Counted from the stretch's first letter, positions 26,607-36,532 are shown. The stretch is DNA of 64,000 bases from Nitrospira sp. (GCA_019636835.1 JAHBWU010000006.1:20269-84268), one strand, 5' to 3'. Program-made: numbers and translations. Notes: a model not told the origin generated them from the sequence alone.

Positions 26607-27296
26607 ATGCAGACTGATCGTGAGCGGGGAGCGTCTGACCGGAGTTCGTCCAAACATGCCGAACCTTTTCCGATTCCCAGTCGCCTTCCGGTGTTCCCAC
26701 TACCTAACGTCGTCTTTTTTCCCAAGACGTACCTGCCGCTCCACATTTTTGAACCACGCTATCGCCGGATGGTCGCCGACGTGACGATAGGCGGTCAATG
26801 TATCGCCATGGCGCTGCTGAAGGAAGGATGGGAGCCGGACTACTATGGGAATCCGGCGATCTATCCCGCGCTCTGTATCGGACGGATCGTGAGTGTGCAA
26901 CCCTTGTCGGACGGTCGCTCCAACATCTTGCTGCAAGGGCTCGAACGGTGCGAGATCTCGGAAGAACACTTCGACAAACCATATCGCGAAGCGACGATTC
27001 GCGTCACGCCCATGCGCTCCGACGAGGGACTGACGAAAGGCGTTCGGCGCGCGCTGATCGACGTGCTCGGTCGATACCTCCAAGCGAGAGAGGATAGCGC
27101 AGCGTGGCAGGGGTTCTTCCGCGAAGAAGTCAGTGATGAAGTCTTGGTCAATACCCTCTCGACCTACCTGGACTGCACACCCCTGGAAAAACAATTCTTG
27201 CTGGAAGCGGACGGACTCCACCAGCGAGCTCGTCGATTGAACGATCTGGTTCAATTCATGCTACACGAACATCACGGCACGAAGGACTGGGAGTAG
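26607..27296 (+). CDS. LON substrate-binding domain protein
   Basis: 229 residues. The N-terminal LON module shows LPVFPLPNVVFFPKTYLPLHIFEPRYRRM, split here as LPVFPLPNVVFFP and LHIFEPRYR, then GRIVSVQPLSDGRSNILLQG. The C-terminal helical bundle ends DGLHQRARRLNDLVQFML. There is no AAA or protease domain, so this is the stand-alone type often called Lon-like or ATP-dependent protease La domain protein, presumably recognising substrates. Its stop is 5 bp before the ABC ATPase start, so the three genes to 29062 are likely cotranscribed. Confidence 0.88.
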   Translation: MQTDRERGASDRSSSKHAEPFPIPSRLPVFPLPNVVFFPKTYLPLHIFEPRYRRMVADVTIGGQCIAMALLKEGWEPDYYGNPAIYPALCIGRIVSVQPLSDGRSNILLQGLERCEISEEHFDKPYREATIRVTPMRSDEGLTKGVRRALIDVLGRYLQAREDSAAWQGFFREEVSDEVLVNTLSTYLDCTPLEKQFLLEADGLHQRARRLNDLVQFMLHEHHGTKDWE

Positions 27297-27301
27297 GAGT
27301 A

Positions 27302-28273
27302 ATGGATCGAGCCATCGCGATCGACGTTAACCGTCTGTGCAAAACATATGACGGCCATAAGGCCGTCGATGACCTCTCGTTCCGGATCTACGCGGGAGAA
27401 ATTTTTGGTCTCCTGGGGCCGAACGGCGCAGGGAAAAGCACCACACTGCGCACACTCATCACATTGCTGCACCCGACATCGGGCACGGCAACCGTCATGG
27501 GATACGATACGGTGCGCGAGGCGGATCAGGTCCGAACTGTGATCGGATACGTGCCTCAAGAACGGGCGATCGACCGGTTTCTGACAGGGCGGGAACACCT
27601 GCAACTCCTCGGCGCGCTCTATCACCTGACGAAGGACGAAGCGGCGAAACGCATCGGCGAGCTGCTCAAATTGGTCGAACTGGAAGCCCATGCGGACCGG
27701 CCTGCCAAGACCTATTCCGGGGGCATGAAGCGCAAGCTCGACATTGCCTGTGGGTTGCTGCCGGATCCCAAGATCTTGTTTCTCGACGAGCCCACGCTCG
27801 GCCTCGACGTGCAAAGCCGTCTCCGGATTTGGGAATACGTCCGGATGCTCAAAGCCCGCGGGATGACGGTCGTGATGACGACGAACTATCTGGATGAGGC
27901 TGATCAACTCTGCGATCGGCTCGCCATTATCGACGGCGGCAAGATCAAAACACTGGGAGCCCCGGCCGAGCTCAAAATCGCCCTCGGCGGCGATATCGTG
28001 TCCCTCACACTGAAAGAGACGAGCCGGATCCAGTCGCTGGCGTCGGACCTCACCGGCCGTCCGGCGATCAAGACCGTCAGGGCGACCACCAAGGGCTTGG
28101 ATATCAGAGTAGAATCACCCGAAAAGGCCTTGCCCACCATTCTCGAATCGGCCAATCGATTAGGTTGCGATATCGAGTTTATTCAATACAACCGTCCGCG
28201 CTTAGACGATGTGTTTATCGCGCATACAGGGAGGGCCATCACCGAATCGCCTCCCGAAGTCGAGTCGGCATAA
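27302..28273 (+). CDS. ABC-2 exporter ATPase (DrrA-like)
   Basis: 323 residues. Walker A GPNGAGKSTT, Q-loop GYVPQERAIDRFLTG, signature YSGGMKRKLDIA, Walker B ILFLDEPTLGLDVQ and a DrrA-type C-terminal extension after LGAPAELK. Energises export by the ABC-2 permease encoded 9 bp downstream. Substrate unknown; relatives export antibiotics, lipids or polysaccharides. Confidence 0.93.
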   Translation: MDRAIAIDVNRLCKTYDGHKAVDDLSFRIYAGEIFGLLGPNGAGKSTTLRTLITLLHPTSGTATVMGYDTVREADQVRTVIGYVPQERAIDRFLTGREHLQLLGALYHLTKDEAAKRIGELLKLVELEAHADRPAKTYSGGMKRKLDIACGLLPDPKILFLDEPTLGLDVQSRLRIWEYVRMLKARGMTVVMTTNYLDEADQLCDRLAIIDGGKIKTLGAPAELKIALGGDIVSLTLKETSRIQSLASDLTGRPAIKTVRATTKGLDIRVESPEKALPTILESANRLGCDIEFIQYNRPRLDDVFIAHTGRAITESPPEVESA

Positions 28274-28282
28274 AGGAGTCCC

Positions 28283-29062
28283 GTGGGGCACTATTGGCAA
28301 GAGATCAACGCGCTGACGATGCGGTGGGTTCGACGGTTGAGCCGGGAAAAATTCAGTATGCTGTTCACCTTGGTGCAGCCGATGCTGTTCTGGCTCATCT
28401 TCTTCGGAAACCTGTTTCAACGGGCGGCGGACACGCAAGTCATGCAGGCGCCCAACTACATCAGCTTCCTCGCGGCCGGTGTCGTCGTCATGACGGTCCT
28501 GAACAACGGCTTGGCCGGGGGAGTCGATCTGTTGTTCGATAAGGAAAACGGGTTCCTTGAACGTTTGATGTCCACGCCGATTCATCGAACCTCCGTCATT
28601 CTGAGCCGTTTTATCTTCGTCATGGCGATCACGTCGATGCAGGTTCTCGTGATTCTCGGCGTGTCATACCTCTTCGGCGTTCATCCTGCGACGGGTATTC
28701 TCGGCGTGGCGATGATTTTGCTGATCGGCATGATGTTCGGGGTCGGCCTGACGGCCATCTCCATGGCGATGGCCTTCTCCGTGAAAAGTCACGGTGATTT
28801 CTTCTCCGTATTGGGATTTCTTTCGCTGCCGATGATCTTCCTCAGCTCCGCGCTGGTTCCGTTGACGGCGATGCCGGCCTGGATGAGTTTTCTGGCACAA
28901 TTCAACCCGATGACCTGGGCCATCGATGCAGTGCGGCCTTTAATTCTGTCCGGCTGGACTGAAGCCTTGCCGCACGTAGGAATGGTGGTCGTGGTCATGC
29001 TCGTGTTCGACGCCCTGTGTCTGTACGGCGGAGCCAAGGCATTCCGCCGTGCCATGGGGTAA
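28283..29062 (+). CDS. ABC-2 type permease
   Basis: 259 residues from a GTG start with AAAGGAG 6 nt upstream. Six membrane segments are evident (for example FTLVQPMLFWLIFFGNLF, FLAAGVVVMTVLNNGLAG, FLSLPMIFLSSALVPL). The ABC-2 signature region MPAWMSFLAQFNPMTWAIDAVR is clear. It forms the transmembrane half of the exporter with the ATPase at 27302. Confidence 0.93.
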   Translation: MGHYWQEINALTMRWVRRLSREKFSMLFTLVQPMLFWLIFFGNLFQRAADTQVMQAPNYISFLAAGVVVMTVLNNGLAGGVDLLFDKENGFLERLMSTPIHRTSVILSRFIFVMAITSMQVLVILGVSYLFGVHPATGILGVAMILLIGMMFGVGLTAISMAMAFSVKSHGDFFSVLGFLSLPMIFLSSALVPLTAMPAWMSFLAQFNPMTWAIDAVRPLILSGWTEALPHVGMVVVVMLVFDALCLYGGAKAFRRAMG

Positions 29063-29165
29063 CCTCGCCATGAACCATGGATCGCTTGACTGACGAAACA
29101 ATCCGTCGGATCATGACCTTAATGCCGCCATATGTTAGGCTGTGAACGGCGGAGAGTCGTAGGAG

Positions 29166-30023
29166 ATGATGCCTGAAAATCAAATTCGTGCGCTTATTCG
29201 TCTCCTTTCCGATGAAGACGACCGAATTGTCCGTACCATCAGCGGGAGACTCATCGATATCGGCCCATCGGCTGTCCCTCTTCTCCAGGAAGCGGAAATT
29301 GAGCAACCGGAAATGGCCGATCGGATCGCTTCCGTCCTCGAGGAAATCCGAGGGAGTAAGCTGGAAGACGAACTGGCGAGCATGGCGGCCCTCTCGGACG
29401 AAGCCATGAACCTGGAAACCGGTGCTTTCCTGATCGCTCAGTACGCCTATCCTGCGCTCGATGTCGCTCGCTATCAGGAACAGCTCGATACGATGGCAGG
29501 CGAAGTTCGAGCACGTATCGGCCATCGAGCGTCCGGGGAAGAAGCCGTCAATGCACTTAACCGATATCTATTTACTGAACAAGGGTTTAAAGGGAACACA
29601 AAAAACTACTATGAGGTTGAGAACAGCTACCTCAACTGCGTCATGGATCGGCGAGTCGGCATCCCCATCAGTCTGTCAACGGTCTATCTCTTGATTGGAC
29701 AGCGTTTGGCACTCCCGTTGTTCGGGATCGGCATGCCGGGACATTTCTTGGTGAAGTACGAGTCCGACCGGTACAAGATCTTCATCGACTGTTTCAACGG
29801 CGGAGCCTTGCTGACTGAAAAAAACTGCGCCCGTTTTTTGACGGAGGCCGGATACGGATTCGACGATAAGTACCTGCAAAAAAGTCCGGTTCGAGCAATT
29901 TTGTCTCGCATGCTCAAGAACCTCTTGTCCATCTACTCCAAGTCGGGTGACATAGGAAAAACCGACCGTCTGACCAAGTTCATCGAGATCCTCGGCGGGG
30001 TTCCTCGAGAAGAAGGTCTCTAG
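29166..30023 (+). CDS. SirB1-family transglutaminase-like protein
   Basis: 285 residues. N-terminal HEAT-like helices (DDRIVRTISGRLIDIGPSAV) lead into the SirB1 domain: AVNALNRYLFTEQGFKGN, YEVENSYLNCVMDRRVGIPISLS, GMPGHFLVKY, FIDCFNGGALL. The Cys of YLNCVMDRR and the His of GMPGHF match the conserved transglutaminase-like Cys and His. Often annotated as a tetratricopeptide or SirB1 protein; biochemical activity unproven. It overlaps the 3' end of the convergent MBL gene by 4 bp. Confidence 0.85.
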   Translation: MMPENQIRALIRLLSDEDDRIVRTISGRLIDIGPSAVPLLQEAEIEQPEMADRIASVLEEIRGSKLEDELASMAALSDEAMNLETGAFLIAQYAYPALDVARYQEQLDTMAGEVRARIGHRASGEEAVNALNRYLFTEQGFKGNTKNYYEVENSYLNCVMDRRVGIPISLSTVYLLIGQRLALPLFGIGMPGHFLVKYESDRYKIFIDCFNGGALLTEKNCARFLTEAGYGFDDKYLQKSPVRAILSRMLKNLLSIYSKSGDIGKTDRLTKFIEILGGVPREEGL

Positions 30024-30775
30024 ATACGAACCGTCAGCAGATCTTTCCCCTTCCAAATTTTTCCTCCATACTGTTCCCCCGCTTGGGCTTTGACGTCGTA
30101 TCGATCCGCAATCGGATAGAAATGCGAGAGGACAAGTTGGCCGATGCCTGCCTCCTTCGCCACTTGCCCGCACTGTCCGGCGTGCAGATGGGCCGGTCCT
30201 GGACGATTGGCTGGAAACGAGCAATCGAGCACGGCAAGATCGGTATCAGTGCAAAGCCGGACGAGTGCGTCGCAATACTGAGAGTCTCCTGAGTACACCA
30301 TAGCTTTCCCCCGATACTCGATTCGATAGCCGACCGCCGAGAGATCGGGAACATGAACTACGGGTTTGGGAACGATACGGGTGTCCCCGATCATGAAGGG
30401 TTTGTCGGCTACCTCTTTGAAACCCACTCGGAACGGCGCCGGCGAAAAACTAGGGAAGCTGCTCATGATCGATCGTAAGAGTCGGATGGTCCCCTTTGGT
30501 CCGATCAGGGTCATCCCCGGGCGATGGCCTCCTCCGTACTTGGTATAGATCACCGCGTCGAAAAAGAACGTGAGGAAGTCGGAAAAGTGGTCCGCGTGAA
30601 AATGGGAAAACAGGATGTGCGTGATCCGGTGACGGTTCACCCCGGTTTTGATCAAATTCATCAAGGTGCGGGGACCGAAATCCAGGAGGAGATATTGATC
30701 TGTGCGTACCAGATATCCAGCCGCTGCTCTCGTGGGATGCACATTGGTACCGGAGCCGAGAATAGTGAGGCGCAT
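30020..30775 (-). CDS. MBL-fold metallo-hydrolase (ribonuclease Z-like)
   Basis: 251 residues. Metal-binding motif HFHADH in ILFSHFHADHFSDFL, later VHVPDLSAVGYRIEYRG, MVYSGDSQYCD (third ligand region), HLHAGQCGQ and VLSHFYPIAD. The spacing fits RNase Z-like and arylsulfatase-like MBL hydrolases. There is no exosite of tRNase Z that I can identify, so the substrate is open. 3'-overlaps SirB1 by 4 bp. Confidence 0.85.
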   Translation of the reverse strand: MRLTILGSGTNVHPTRAAAGYLVRTDQYLLLDFGPRTLMNLIKTGVNRHRITHILFSHFHADHFSDFLTFFFDAVIYTKYGGGHRPGMTLIGPKGTIRLLRSIMSSFPSFSPAPFRVGFKEVADKPFMIGDTRIVPKPVVHVPDLSAVGYRIEYRGKAMVYSGDSQYCDALVRLCTDTDLAVLDCSFPANRPGPAHLHAGQCGQVAKEAGIGQLVLSHFYPIADRYDVKAQAGEQYGGKIWKGKDLLTVRI

Positions 30776-30794
30776 GAATTCGAGTCAGGTATGG

Positions 30795-33700
30795 TTAGGA
30801 AGCACCGTTCAGTTGATCAAGCATTGTTTGAGCTTCAATGCAGTCAGGGTTGGCATCTTGTGCGCCGAACTGGGAAAGGGTTGCGTTCAAGATCCTCCTA
30901 GCTGTATCCGATCTATTCCGTTTCCGCAATAGTCTTGCCATGGTCGTCGCGGCTCGAAGCTCCAGCATTTTTGCATGCTGATCCCGCGCAATCTTCATGG
31001 CTTCAGTGAAACACTGCTCCGCCGAAGGGATCAACTGATCGGATTGCGCGAGCAGCAATTCGCCTTTCAGCCGAAACAGTTCTGCTTGCCAGCATCGTTC
31101 TCCTTGAGTCGTCGCAAGTTCTTGGGCTTCCTTGATGACATTCAAGCCTTCCTCAATCTGCTTCTTCCTCAAACAAATGTCTGCCAGTAACGCCAAGGTA
31201 TAGGTATTATTAAGACTCGCTCTGGCGGCGCGCGTAGCGGAGAGGCCGTTCACCAACCTCCCGATCCCCTCCTCTTGTCCCTTTTCGGCCAGAGCCCATC
31301 CTTGAAAGGATGTCGCCCATGCTAACGGCACTTCAAATGAGTATTTTGTCGACAGCGCTATGGCTTCTTCAGTGAACTTTAGTGTGTTCCCTGTGTCTCG
31401 AAGCGTGGAATAGGTCCAGGCCACAGTCGTCAAGGTGAATGCCAACGTGAAGGGGTGTCCCAACGCCCTGGCCATGGCGATGGCTTCCTGACACAGTGTT
31501 TCGACCTGATCGACCTCGCCCAAGATCCATAATGTTCTGGCCAGCATGATTCTGGCTGTTATGCCGGGATCTTGAGTATAGGGCAAGGCCTGTGAGCGAT
31601 GTCTGTCAGGATCGTACAGCGCCTTCGCAGCGAGCAGATGGGCCTTGGCTTCGTCAAACCGGCCAAGAAAGGAATAGGTGGACCCCACACTCTCGTGAGA
31701 TCGAATCAACAAATCGGGGTTTTGCTGGCGCTTCGCCAGGGACAAGAGTTCTTCGGCCAGGTTGCATGCAGTGGCGAGAGGTCCTCTGACAAGATGAAAG
31801 ACCCACAATCCCCACACTGAGAGAAAGTAATGCTCAGAGCCGCTGTCCTGAGAAAGCTCCCTGGCCCTAAAATAATTACGCTCGCTCTCCTGCGAGGCAT
31901 AGCCTTGCACCGTTACCATAGGGGCCCCTCGCGCAATAAGAAGTTCCAACTCCAATGCATCTCGCTCAGCGCCTGCCGGCAATTCGTTCAGCAACGTCAA
32001 TGCGCTGTTGAAATGGTTCAGCGCTTCGACATTCGCCGACCGAGCCGCGTCCCTTCGGGCTGCAAGTCGCCAATATTCAACGGCCGGACCCAGCAGTCCT
32101 GCCTGCTCATAATGATATGCCAAGAGCTCCGGCTCCAATTGCGCGCGCTCGGGAAAACTTTCTTCCACTGCCTTGGCAATGCGGGCATGGAGAGATCGAC
32201 GTGATTTCTTGGGCAAGGTGCTGTAGGCAGCCTCCTGCATGAGCATATGCCTAAACTGAAATTTTGCGGTCGGTATTTCACTCTCTTGGAGAATGAGGCC
32301 GGACTCAACGAACAGCTCAAGAGCCTTTTTCAACTGACTGTCCGTTACATCCACCACGCTCCGTAGCAGCTCATAACTGAATTCACGCCCTATCGCCGCC
32401 CCGACTTGGACAATTTCCTTGGTCGGCCCTAATCGGTCTATCCGTTCCATGAGCAACGCTTGCAGACTGTCGGGAATGGACAGATCTTTTAATGACGTCC
32501 TCAAGATGAAAGAATCTTGCTCCTCTTTCAGCAAACCGGACTCAAGCAAGGTTTCCGTCAATTCTTCGATATAGAGAGGCACACCATCGGTCTTCACCAG
32601 GATCGCCTGCTGCACCTCCGGCGGAAGCGCTTTCCCTCCGGTCATCGATGCGAGAAGCTCGGCGCTATGCCGACGGGGAAGCCGACTCAGCGTCAGAAAC
32701 GTCACATGACTATAATCGGCCCAAACCGGCTTAAACTCAGGCCGAAAGGTGATGATCAATAACACCCGCATCGGCTGGATGCGGTCAATCATTCTTGTCA
32801 GGAGGTCCCTCGTTGTCGGATCGAGCCAATGCACGTCTTCCACGATAAAGAGTGTCGGGCGACGACCTGCCAGTCTTTGGAGTTGCTGCACGAGTGCTTC
32901 AAGGGTCATTTCCTTTCGTTTTTCAGACGACACATTCGGTGGCGGGCGCAGGTCATCTGTCCGGATCGAACACAGATCGGCCAGCAATGACACCGTGGTC
33001 TGGTCATCGATACCGCTGTTGAGGGCCAGCGCATCGAGCTTCCGCAGTTGTGTGGAGGGTGTGTCTTCACCGCTCAGCCCCGCTGCCTGTCGGAGATACG
33101 TGATGACCGGATACAGCGCCGTATTGGTGTGATACGGCGAACATTGAAATTGAATCGTCTGGTACCCCTCCTCCGCAAGTCGATCACGCAGACTGCGGGC
33201 AATTCGAGACTTGCCGATGCCGGCCTCACCACAGAGAAGAACGACCTGCCCTTCACCCTCCACCGCTTCTTGCCAACGACCCAAGAGCAGCGCTGTTTCA
33301 TGCTCTCGGCCTATGAACTGGGTTAATCGTCCGGCTCGATACGACTCGAACCGGCTCGCCGAGAGCTTGCTGCCCACAACTTGCCACACCTGGACCGGCG
33401 CCTCAAACCCCTTGAGAGAAACCGTTCCCTGATCGGCCAACTCGAACTCATCCCCGATAAGGCGCTTCGTCGCCGCATCAACGATCAATTGATTCGGTGC
33501 TGCCAGTGCCTGAAGGCGGGAAGCCAGATTCGGAGTTTCCCCGAACACCGACCGTTCCTTGGCGGTTTCCTGTCCAATGATCTCCCCGACAATGACGTGA
33601 CCTGTCGCAATTCCGATTCGTACCGCGATTTCAGGTTCCTGAGATGAAGGATCATCGCGTGATGAGACCCTCGCCAATTCCAAGATGGCTAGGCCAGCGT

Positions 33701-34202
33701 AGATCGCTCGTTCCGCATCGTGCTCTTGAGCCTGCGGGTACCCAAAATACACCAACAGTCCGTCACCCATGTATTTGGCGATATAGCCGTTAAATCGACT
33801 GATCGCGTTGCCACAGTCGTCCAAAAACCTCCGGATGATCTCTTGAAGATCCTCAGGGTCCAACCGACAAGCCAACGCTGTCGACCCTACAAGGTCACAA
33901 AACATGACGGTCAATTGCCGTCGTTCTGCTTGGTCCCGACCGGAAGAGGACGCCGTTGTTTCCTTCGCGGTGGGAATAGCCGGAGTGGATGCAGTATCGC
34001 CTTTACCGGTTGATGACAGTTGCGCGATGGCTCGCAGGATCTTTTTCCGATGGCCCAGCAAGACGCCTAGCGACGCCAAGTCGCCGTCATTTAGTTCGGG
34101 CAAGACATCCCAGGTAATGGCGTTCTGCTGAAACGATTCTCGATATTGATCAAGACCAAGACTCTGTAGCCATTCTGCGACGCGATCATTCATGATGAGC
34201 AT
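30795..34202 (-). CDS. SAM domain - class III cyclase - AAA ATPase - TPR signalling protein
   Basis: 1135 residues. Order: a SAM domain (about 5-60: WLQSLGLDQYRESFQQNAIT), a linker, a class III nucleotide cyclase domain (about 95-270: LTVMFCDLVGSTALA, YMGDGLLVYFGYP), an ATPase with Walker A CGEAGIGKSRIA and Walker B-like LFIVEDVHWLDP, a winged-helix region, and a long TPR array to the C-terminus. The metal-binding Asp residues in FCDLVGS and KYMGDG are kept, so cyclase activity is possible. Relatives resemble STAND/MalT-type sensors. No obvious ribosome site; the ATG at 34193 is an alternative start. Confidence 0.88.
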   Translation of the reverse strand: MLIMNDRVAEWLQSLGLDQYRESFQQNAITWDVLPELNDGDLASLGVLLGHRKKILRAIAQLSSTGKGDTASTPAIPTAKETTASSSGRDQAERRQLTVMFCDLVGSTALACRLDPEDLQEIIRRFLDDCGNAISRFNGYIAKYMGDGLLVYFGYPQAQEHDAERAIYAGLAILELARVSSRDDPSSQEPEIAVRIGIATGHVIVGEIIGQETAKERSVFGETPNLASRLQALAAPNQLIVDAATKRLIGDEFELADQGTVSLKGFEAPVQVWQVVGSKLSASRFESYRAGRLTQFIGREHETALLLGRWQEAVEGEGQVVLLCGEAGIGKSRIARSLRDRLAEEGYQTIQFQCSPYHTNTALYPVITYLRQAAGLSGEDTPSTQLRKLDALALNSGIDDQTTVSLLADLCSIRTDDLRPPPNVSSEKRKEMTLEALVQQLQRLAGRRPTLFIVEDVHWLDPTTRDLLTRMIDRIQPMRVLLIITFRPEFKPVWADYSHVTFLTLSRLPRRHSAELLASMTGGKALPPEVQQAILVKTDGVPLYIEELTETLLESGLLKEEQDSFILRTSLKDLSIPDSLQALLMERIDRLGPTKEIVQVGAAIGREFSYELLRSVVDVTDSQLKKALELFVESGLILQESEIPTAKFQFRHMLMQEAAYSTLPKKSRRSLHARIAKAVEESFPERAQLEPELLAYHYEQAGLLGPAVEYWRLAARRDAARSANVEALNHFNSALTLLNELPAGAERDALELELLIARGAPMVTVQGYASQESERNYFRARELSQDSGSEHYFLSVWGLWVFHLVRGPLATACNLAEELLSLAKRQQNPDLLIRSHESVGSTYSFLGRFDEAKAHLLAAKALYDPDRHRSQALPYTQDPGITARIMLARTLWILGEVDQVETLCQEAIAMARALGHPFTLAFTLTTVAWTYSTLRDTGNTLKFTEEAIALSTKYSFEVPLAWATSFQGWALAEKGQEEGIGRLVNGLSATRAARASLNNTYTLALLADICLRKKQIEEGLNVIKEAQELATTQGERCWQAELFRLKGELLLAQSDQLIPSAEQCFTEAMKIARDQHAKMLELRAATTMARLLRKRNRSDTARRILNATLSQFGAQDANPDCIEAQTMLDQLNGAS

Positions 34203-34267
34203 TCACAAGCGAGAGATGGGCCAACGGCTTCTTGCAGCCGATGGCGCCTTTGGTCGATAATATGCCC

Positions 34268-34420
34268 ATGACTGACAGTTCTTCTGCGACAAAGACCGGT
34301 CATCGGTCCATTGTCCGACACCTAGAGTATCACCTCGTGTGCATCGGTATGTCTGTGATTGCCTACCTGCTGGAGAGAGCCGTCCTGCGCTCAATCCAAC
34401 GCGGCGGAACAGCACCTTGA
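34268..34420 (+). CDS. Possible small single-span membrane protein
   Basis: A 50-residue frame from the ATG at 34268 (MTDSSSATKTGHRSIVRHLE) with one hydrophobic segment, LVCIGMSVIAYLLERAVL. It occupies the divergent gap between the large cyclase gene and the Usp-UbiB fusion gene. No family recognised and no strong ribosome site, so it may be spurious. Confidence 0.3.
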   Translation: MTDSSSATKTGHRSIVRHLEYHLVCIGMSVIAYLLERAVLRSIQRGGTAP

Positions 34421-34447
34421 TACGCGCGAGGTGTGGACGCTTCGACC

Positions 34448-36532
34448 TTAACGCCCCCGTATCAGATCAAGGACCAGTCCAACAGTCAGCAGACCGGCGA
34501 CGATGCCGAATGTGATCGGAATCCAGTCGGCGACTGTTGCCGCAGTAGCCGTGAGCCCGGTGGCGAGAATACTTGCCGCAGCAGTCAGCCCCAAGGTAAG
34601 GCGTCGTCCCGTACGGCGGACCATCCCCTCAAGCGAATTCGCCTGGAAATTTACGACCAGCTTCTGACCTGGTCGAGCACCGATCAGGTGCTCGACGGCT
34701 TCGATCACTCGCTCGGCCCGCACTTTGAACTTTTGTGACTGATACACCAGCGCTTTAGGATCGAGCGCGGCTCCCATGCGCTTGATCATCACACGCATCA
34801 AAAACTTGCCCGCGACATCGTAGGGGTCGAGTTTCGGATCGAGAGCCGCCGTCGCCAGTTGGACTTGCGCCAGAGCCTTGGCCGCAAGCGTGAGTGAGGC
34901 CGGCAAGGGCACGCCGTGTCGAAACGCGATCGCGCTCATTTCCTGCAGCAGCGGCCCGATCTGCATTTCCGCGAGAGCCGCCTTGCGGTACCTCGCCATG
35001 ACTTCGCCGATTTCACCTTGAAAACGAGGCACGTCCAGGTCGCTGCGGTCGATCGCGCCCGTCATCATCAACGTGACATCGCTTAGAAAAACAGAGTCTT
35101 CCTTCCACAACGCCATGAGCATCAACAACAGATGCTCCCGCAAACCGGCATCCAGATTCCCCACCATTCCAAAATCGAGCATATAGATGCGGTTCTTCCA
35201 CCACATGAGATTGCCCGGGTGCGGATCGGCATGGAAGAAGCCGTCGACGACGATCTGTTTGTAGAAACCTTCCAAGATCTGGCGGGCTGCTTCGATACGA
35301 TCCGGGCCTTCCGGCGCGCGGGCAATCGGGATGCCTTGAATTTCCTCCATCACCAATAAGCGGGAGGTCGACAGCTCACGATGCACGGATGGGACCGCCA
35401 GCCGATCATAGTCTGTGAGCAGGGTCTGCATCCGCCCGATGTTTTCGATTTCCTGACGAAAGTCGAGTTCGCGCTGGAGCGACGTGGAGAGGTGCTTGAA
35501 CACCGCCTCCATATTGACCACTTGCTTGAGGGCCTGGCGTTGCCCCACTTTCTGAGCGAAGATCTCGAGCAGGGCAAGGTCCTGTTCGATGTCCTTTCGG
35601 GCGGTGGGACGTTGAACTTTGACGACGACTCGATCGCCGGTTTCGAGCGTGGCCTTATGGACCTGGGCGATCGTACCGGCCGCAAGCGGCTTAGGATCGA
35701 TCGACTCAAACACGTCTTCCCACGGCACGCACAACTCTTGCTCGGCAACCCGAACGACTTCACTTTCGGGCATGGGAGGCACGTGACTTTGCAACATCGC
35801 GAGTTCTTCGATGTATTCCACTGGAAGAAGATCCGGGCGGGTCGACAATACTTGTCCGAGCTTCGAAAAAGTCGGCCCTAGTTCCTCCAGCGCTGCGCGG
35901 AGGCGCTTGGCCTGCTGTCGACGCGCGGAAACGTCCGATTGGTCGGATTGGCTGAAGAGTTCCTTGAGACCATGCTTCGCCATGACCGTCGCAATGTGTA
36001 TGGCTCGTCCTCCCAGATGAGGCTCAGGAGTTTGAGGTTCACCCTGGGATTGAAACATTCGCCCCGATTCAGGAATCGGCTCACCCGTAGACGGAAGGGT
36101 ATTCACAATAATGACGGTGCAATGAGAATTGTGACTGATGCGGTTCGGGACGTTACCGAGCAAGAACTCCTTTCGCCCCGCCATGCCCGAATTACCGACC
36201 ACCAGGACATCGATGGCTTCGCGCTCGGCGGCGCGCACGATAGCAAATGCCGGGTCCGAATCAATGACAACGAGAGCATGGCCTCGCTCCCCGGCCACCA
36301 GCCGCACGACCTGCGCAAGCTCTTCCTTGGCGGCAGCGGCACGTGTCTGCTCAGCTGCGCCGAATTCGGTGGTCGAGGAGTGTTGTGGTAGGATGACCTG
36401 TACCACGAACAGGTCTGCGCCGAATCGGTCGGCGAATTGGGCGGCCCAGCTCACAGCCTGATCTGCTGTTTTGGAACGGTCGGTGCCCACCATAACACGC
36501 CGAATGGTGCTATTCTGAGGCTGAGCATCCAT
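34448..36532 (-). CDS. Universal stress protein - UbiB/ABC1 kinase-like fusion
   Basis: 694 residues. Residues ~10-145 are a UspA domain (RRVMVGTDRSKTADQAVSWA, then DVLVVGNSGMAGR and the GNVPNRISHNSHC nucleotide-binding loop). After a ~45-residue linker comes an ABC1/ADCK/UbiB atypical kinase: KLGQ motif at 224-227, alanine-rich loop AAGTIAQVH at 284-292, invariant K near 305, FFHADPHPGNLMW and DFGMVG. Two membrane segments end the protein (about 650-692). UbiB proteins support quinone or lipid traffic; the fused Usp domain suggests nucleotide-sensed control. The fusion is the unusual point. Confidence 0.92.
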   Translation of the reverse strand: MDAQPQNSTIRRVMVGTDRSKTADQAVSWAAQFADRFGADLFVVQVILPQHSSTTEFGAAEQTRAAAAKEELAQVVRLVAGERGHALVVIDSDPAFAIVRAAEREAIDVLVVGNSGMAGRKEFLLGNVPNRISHNSHCTVIIVNTLPSTGEPIPESGRMFQSQGEPQTPEPHLGGRAIHIATVMAKHGLKELFSQSDQSDVSARRQQAKRLRAALEELGPTFSKLGQVLSTRPDLLPVEYIEELAMLQSHVPPMPESEVVRVAEQELCVPWEDVFESIDPKPLAAGTIAQVHKATLETGDRVVVKVQRPTARKDIEQDLALLEIFAQKVGQRQALKQVVNMEAVFKHLSTSLQRELDFRQEIENIGRMQTLLTDYDRLAVPSVHRELSTSRLLVMEEIQGIPIARAPEGPDRIEAARQILEGFYKQIVVDGFFHADPHPGNLMWWKNRIYMLDFGMVGNLDAGLREHLLLMLMALWKEDSVFLSDVTLMMTGAIDRSDLDVPRFQGEIGEVMARYRKAALAEMQIGPLLQEMSAIAFRHGVPLPASLTLAAKALAQVQLATAALDPKLDPYDVAGKFLMRVMIKRMGAALDPKALVYQSQKFKVRAERVIEAVEHLIGARPGQKLVVNFQANSLEGMVRRTGRRLTLGLTAAASILATGLTATAATVADWIPITFGIVAGLLTVGLVLDLIRGR

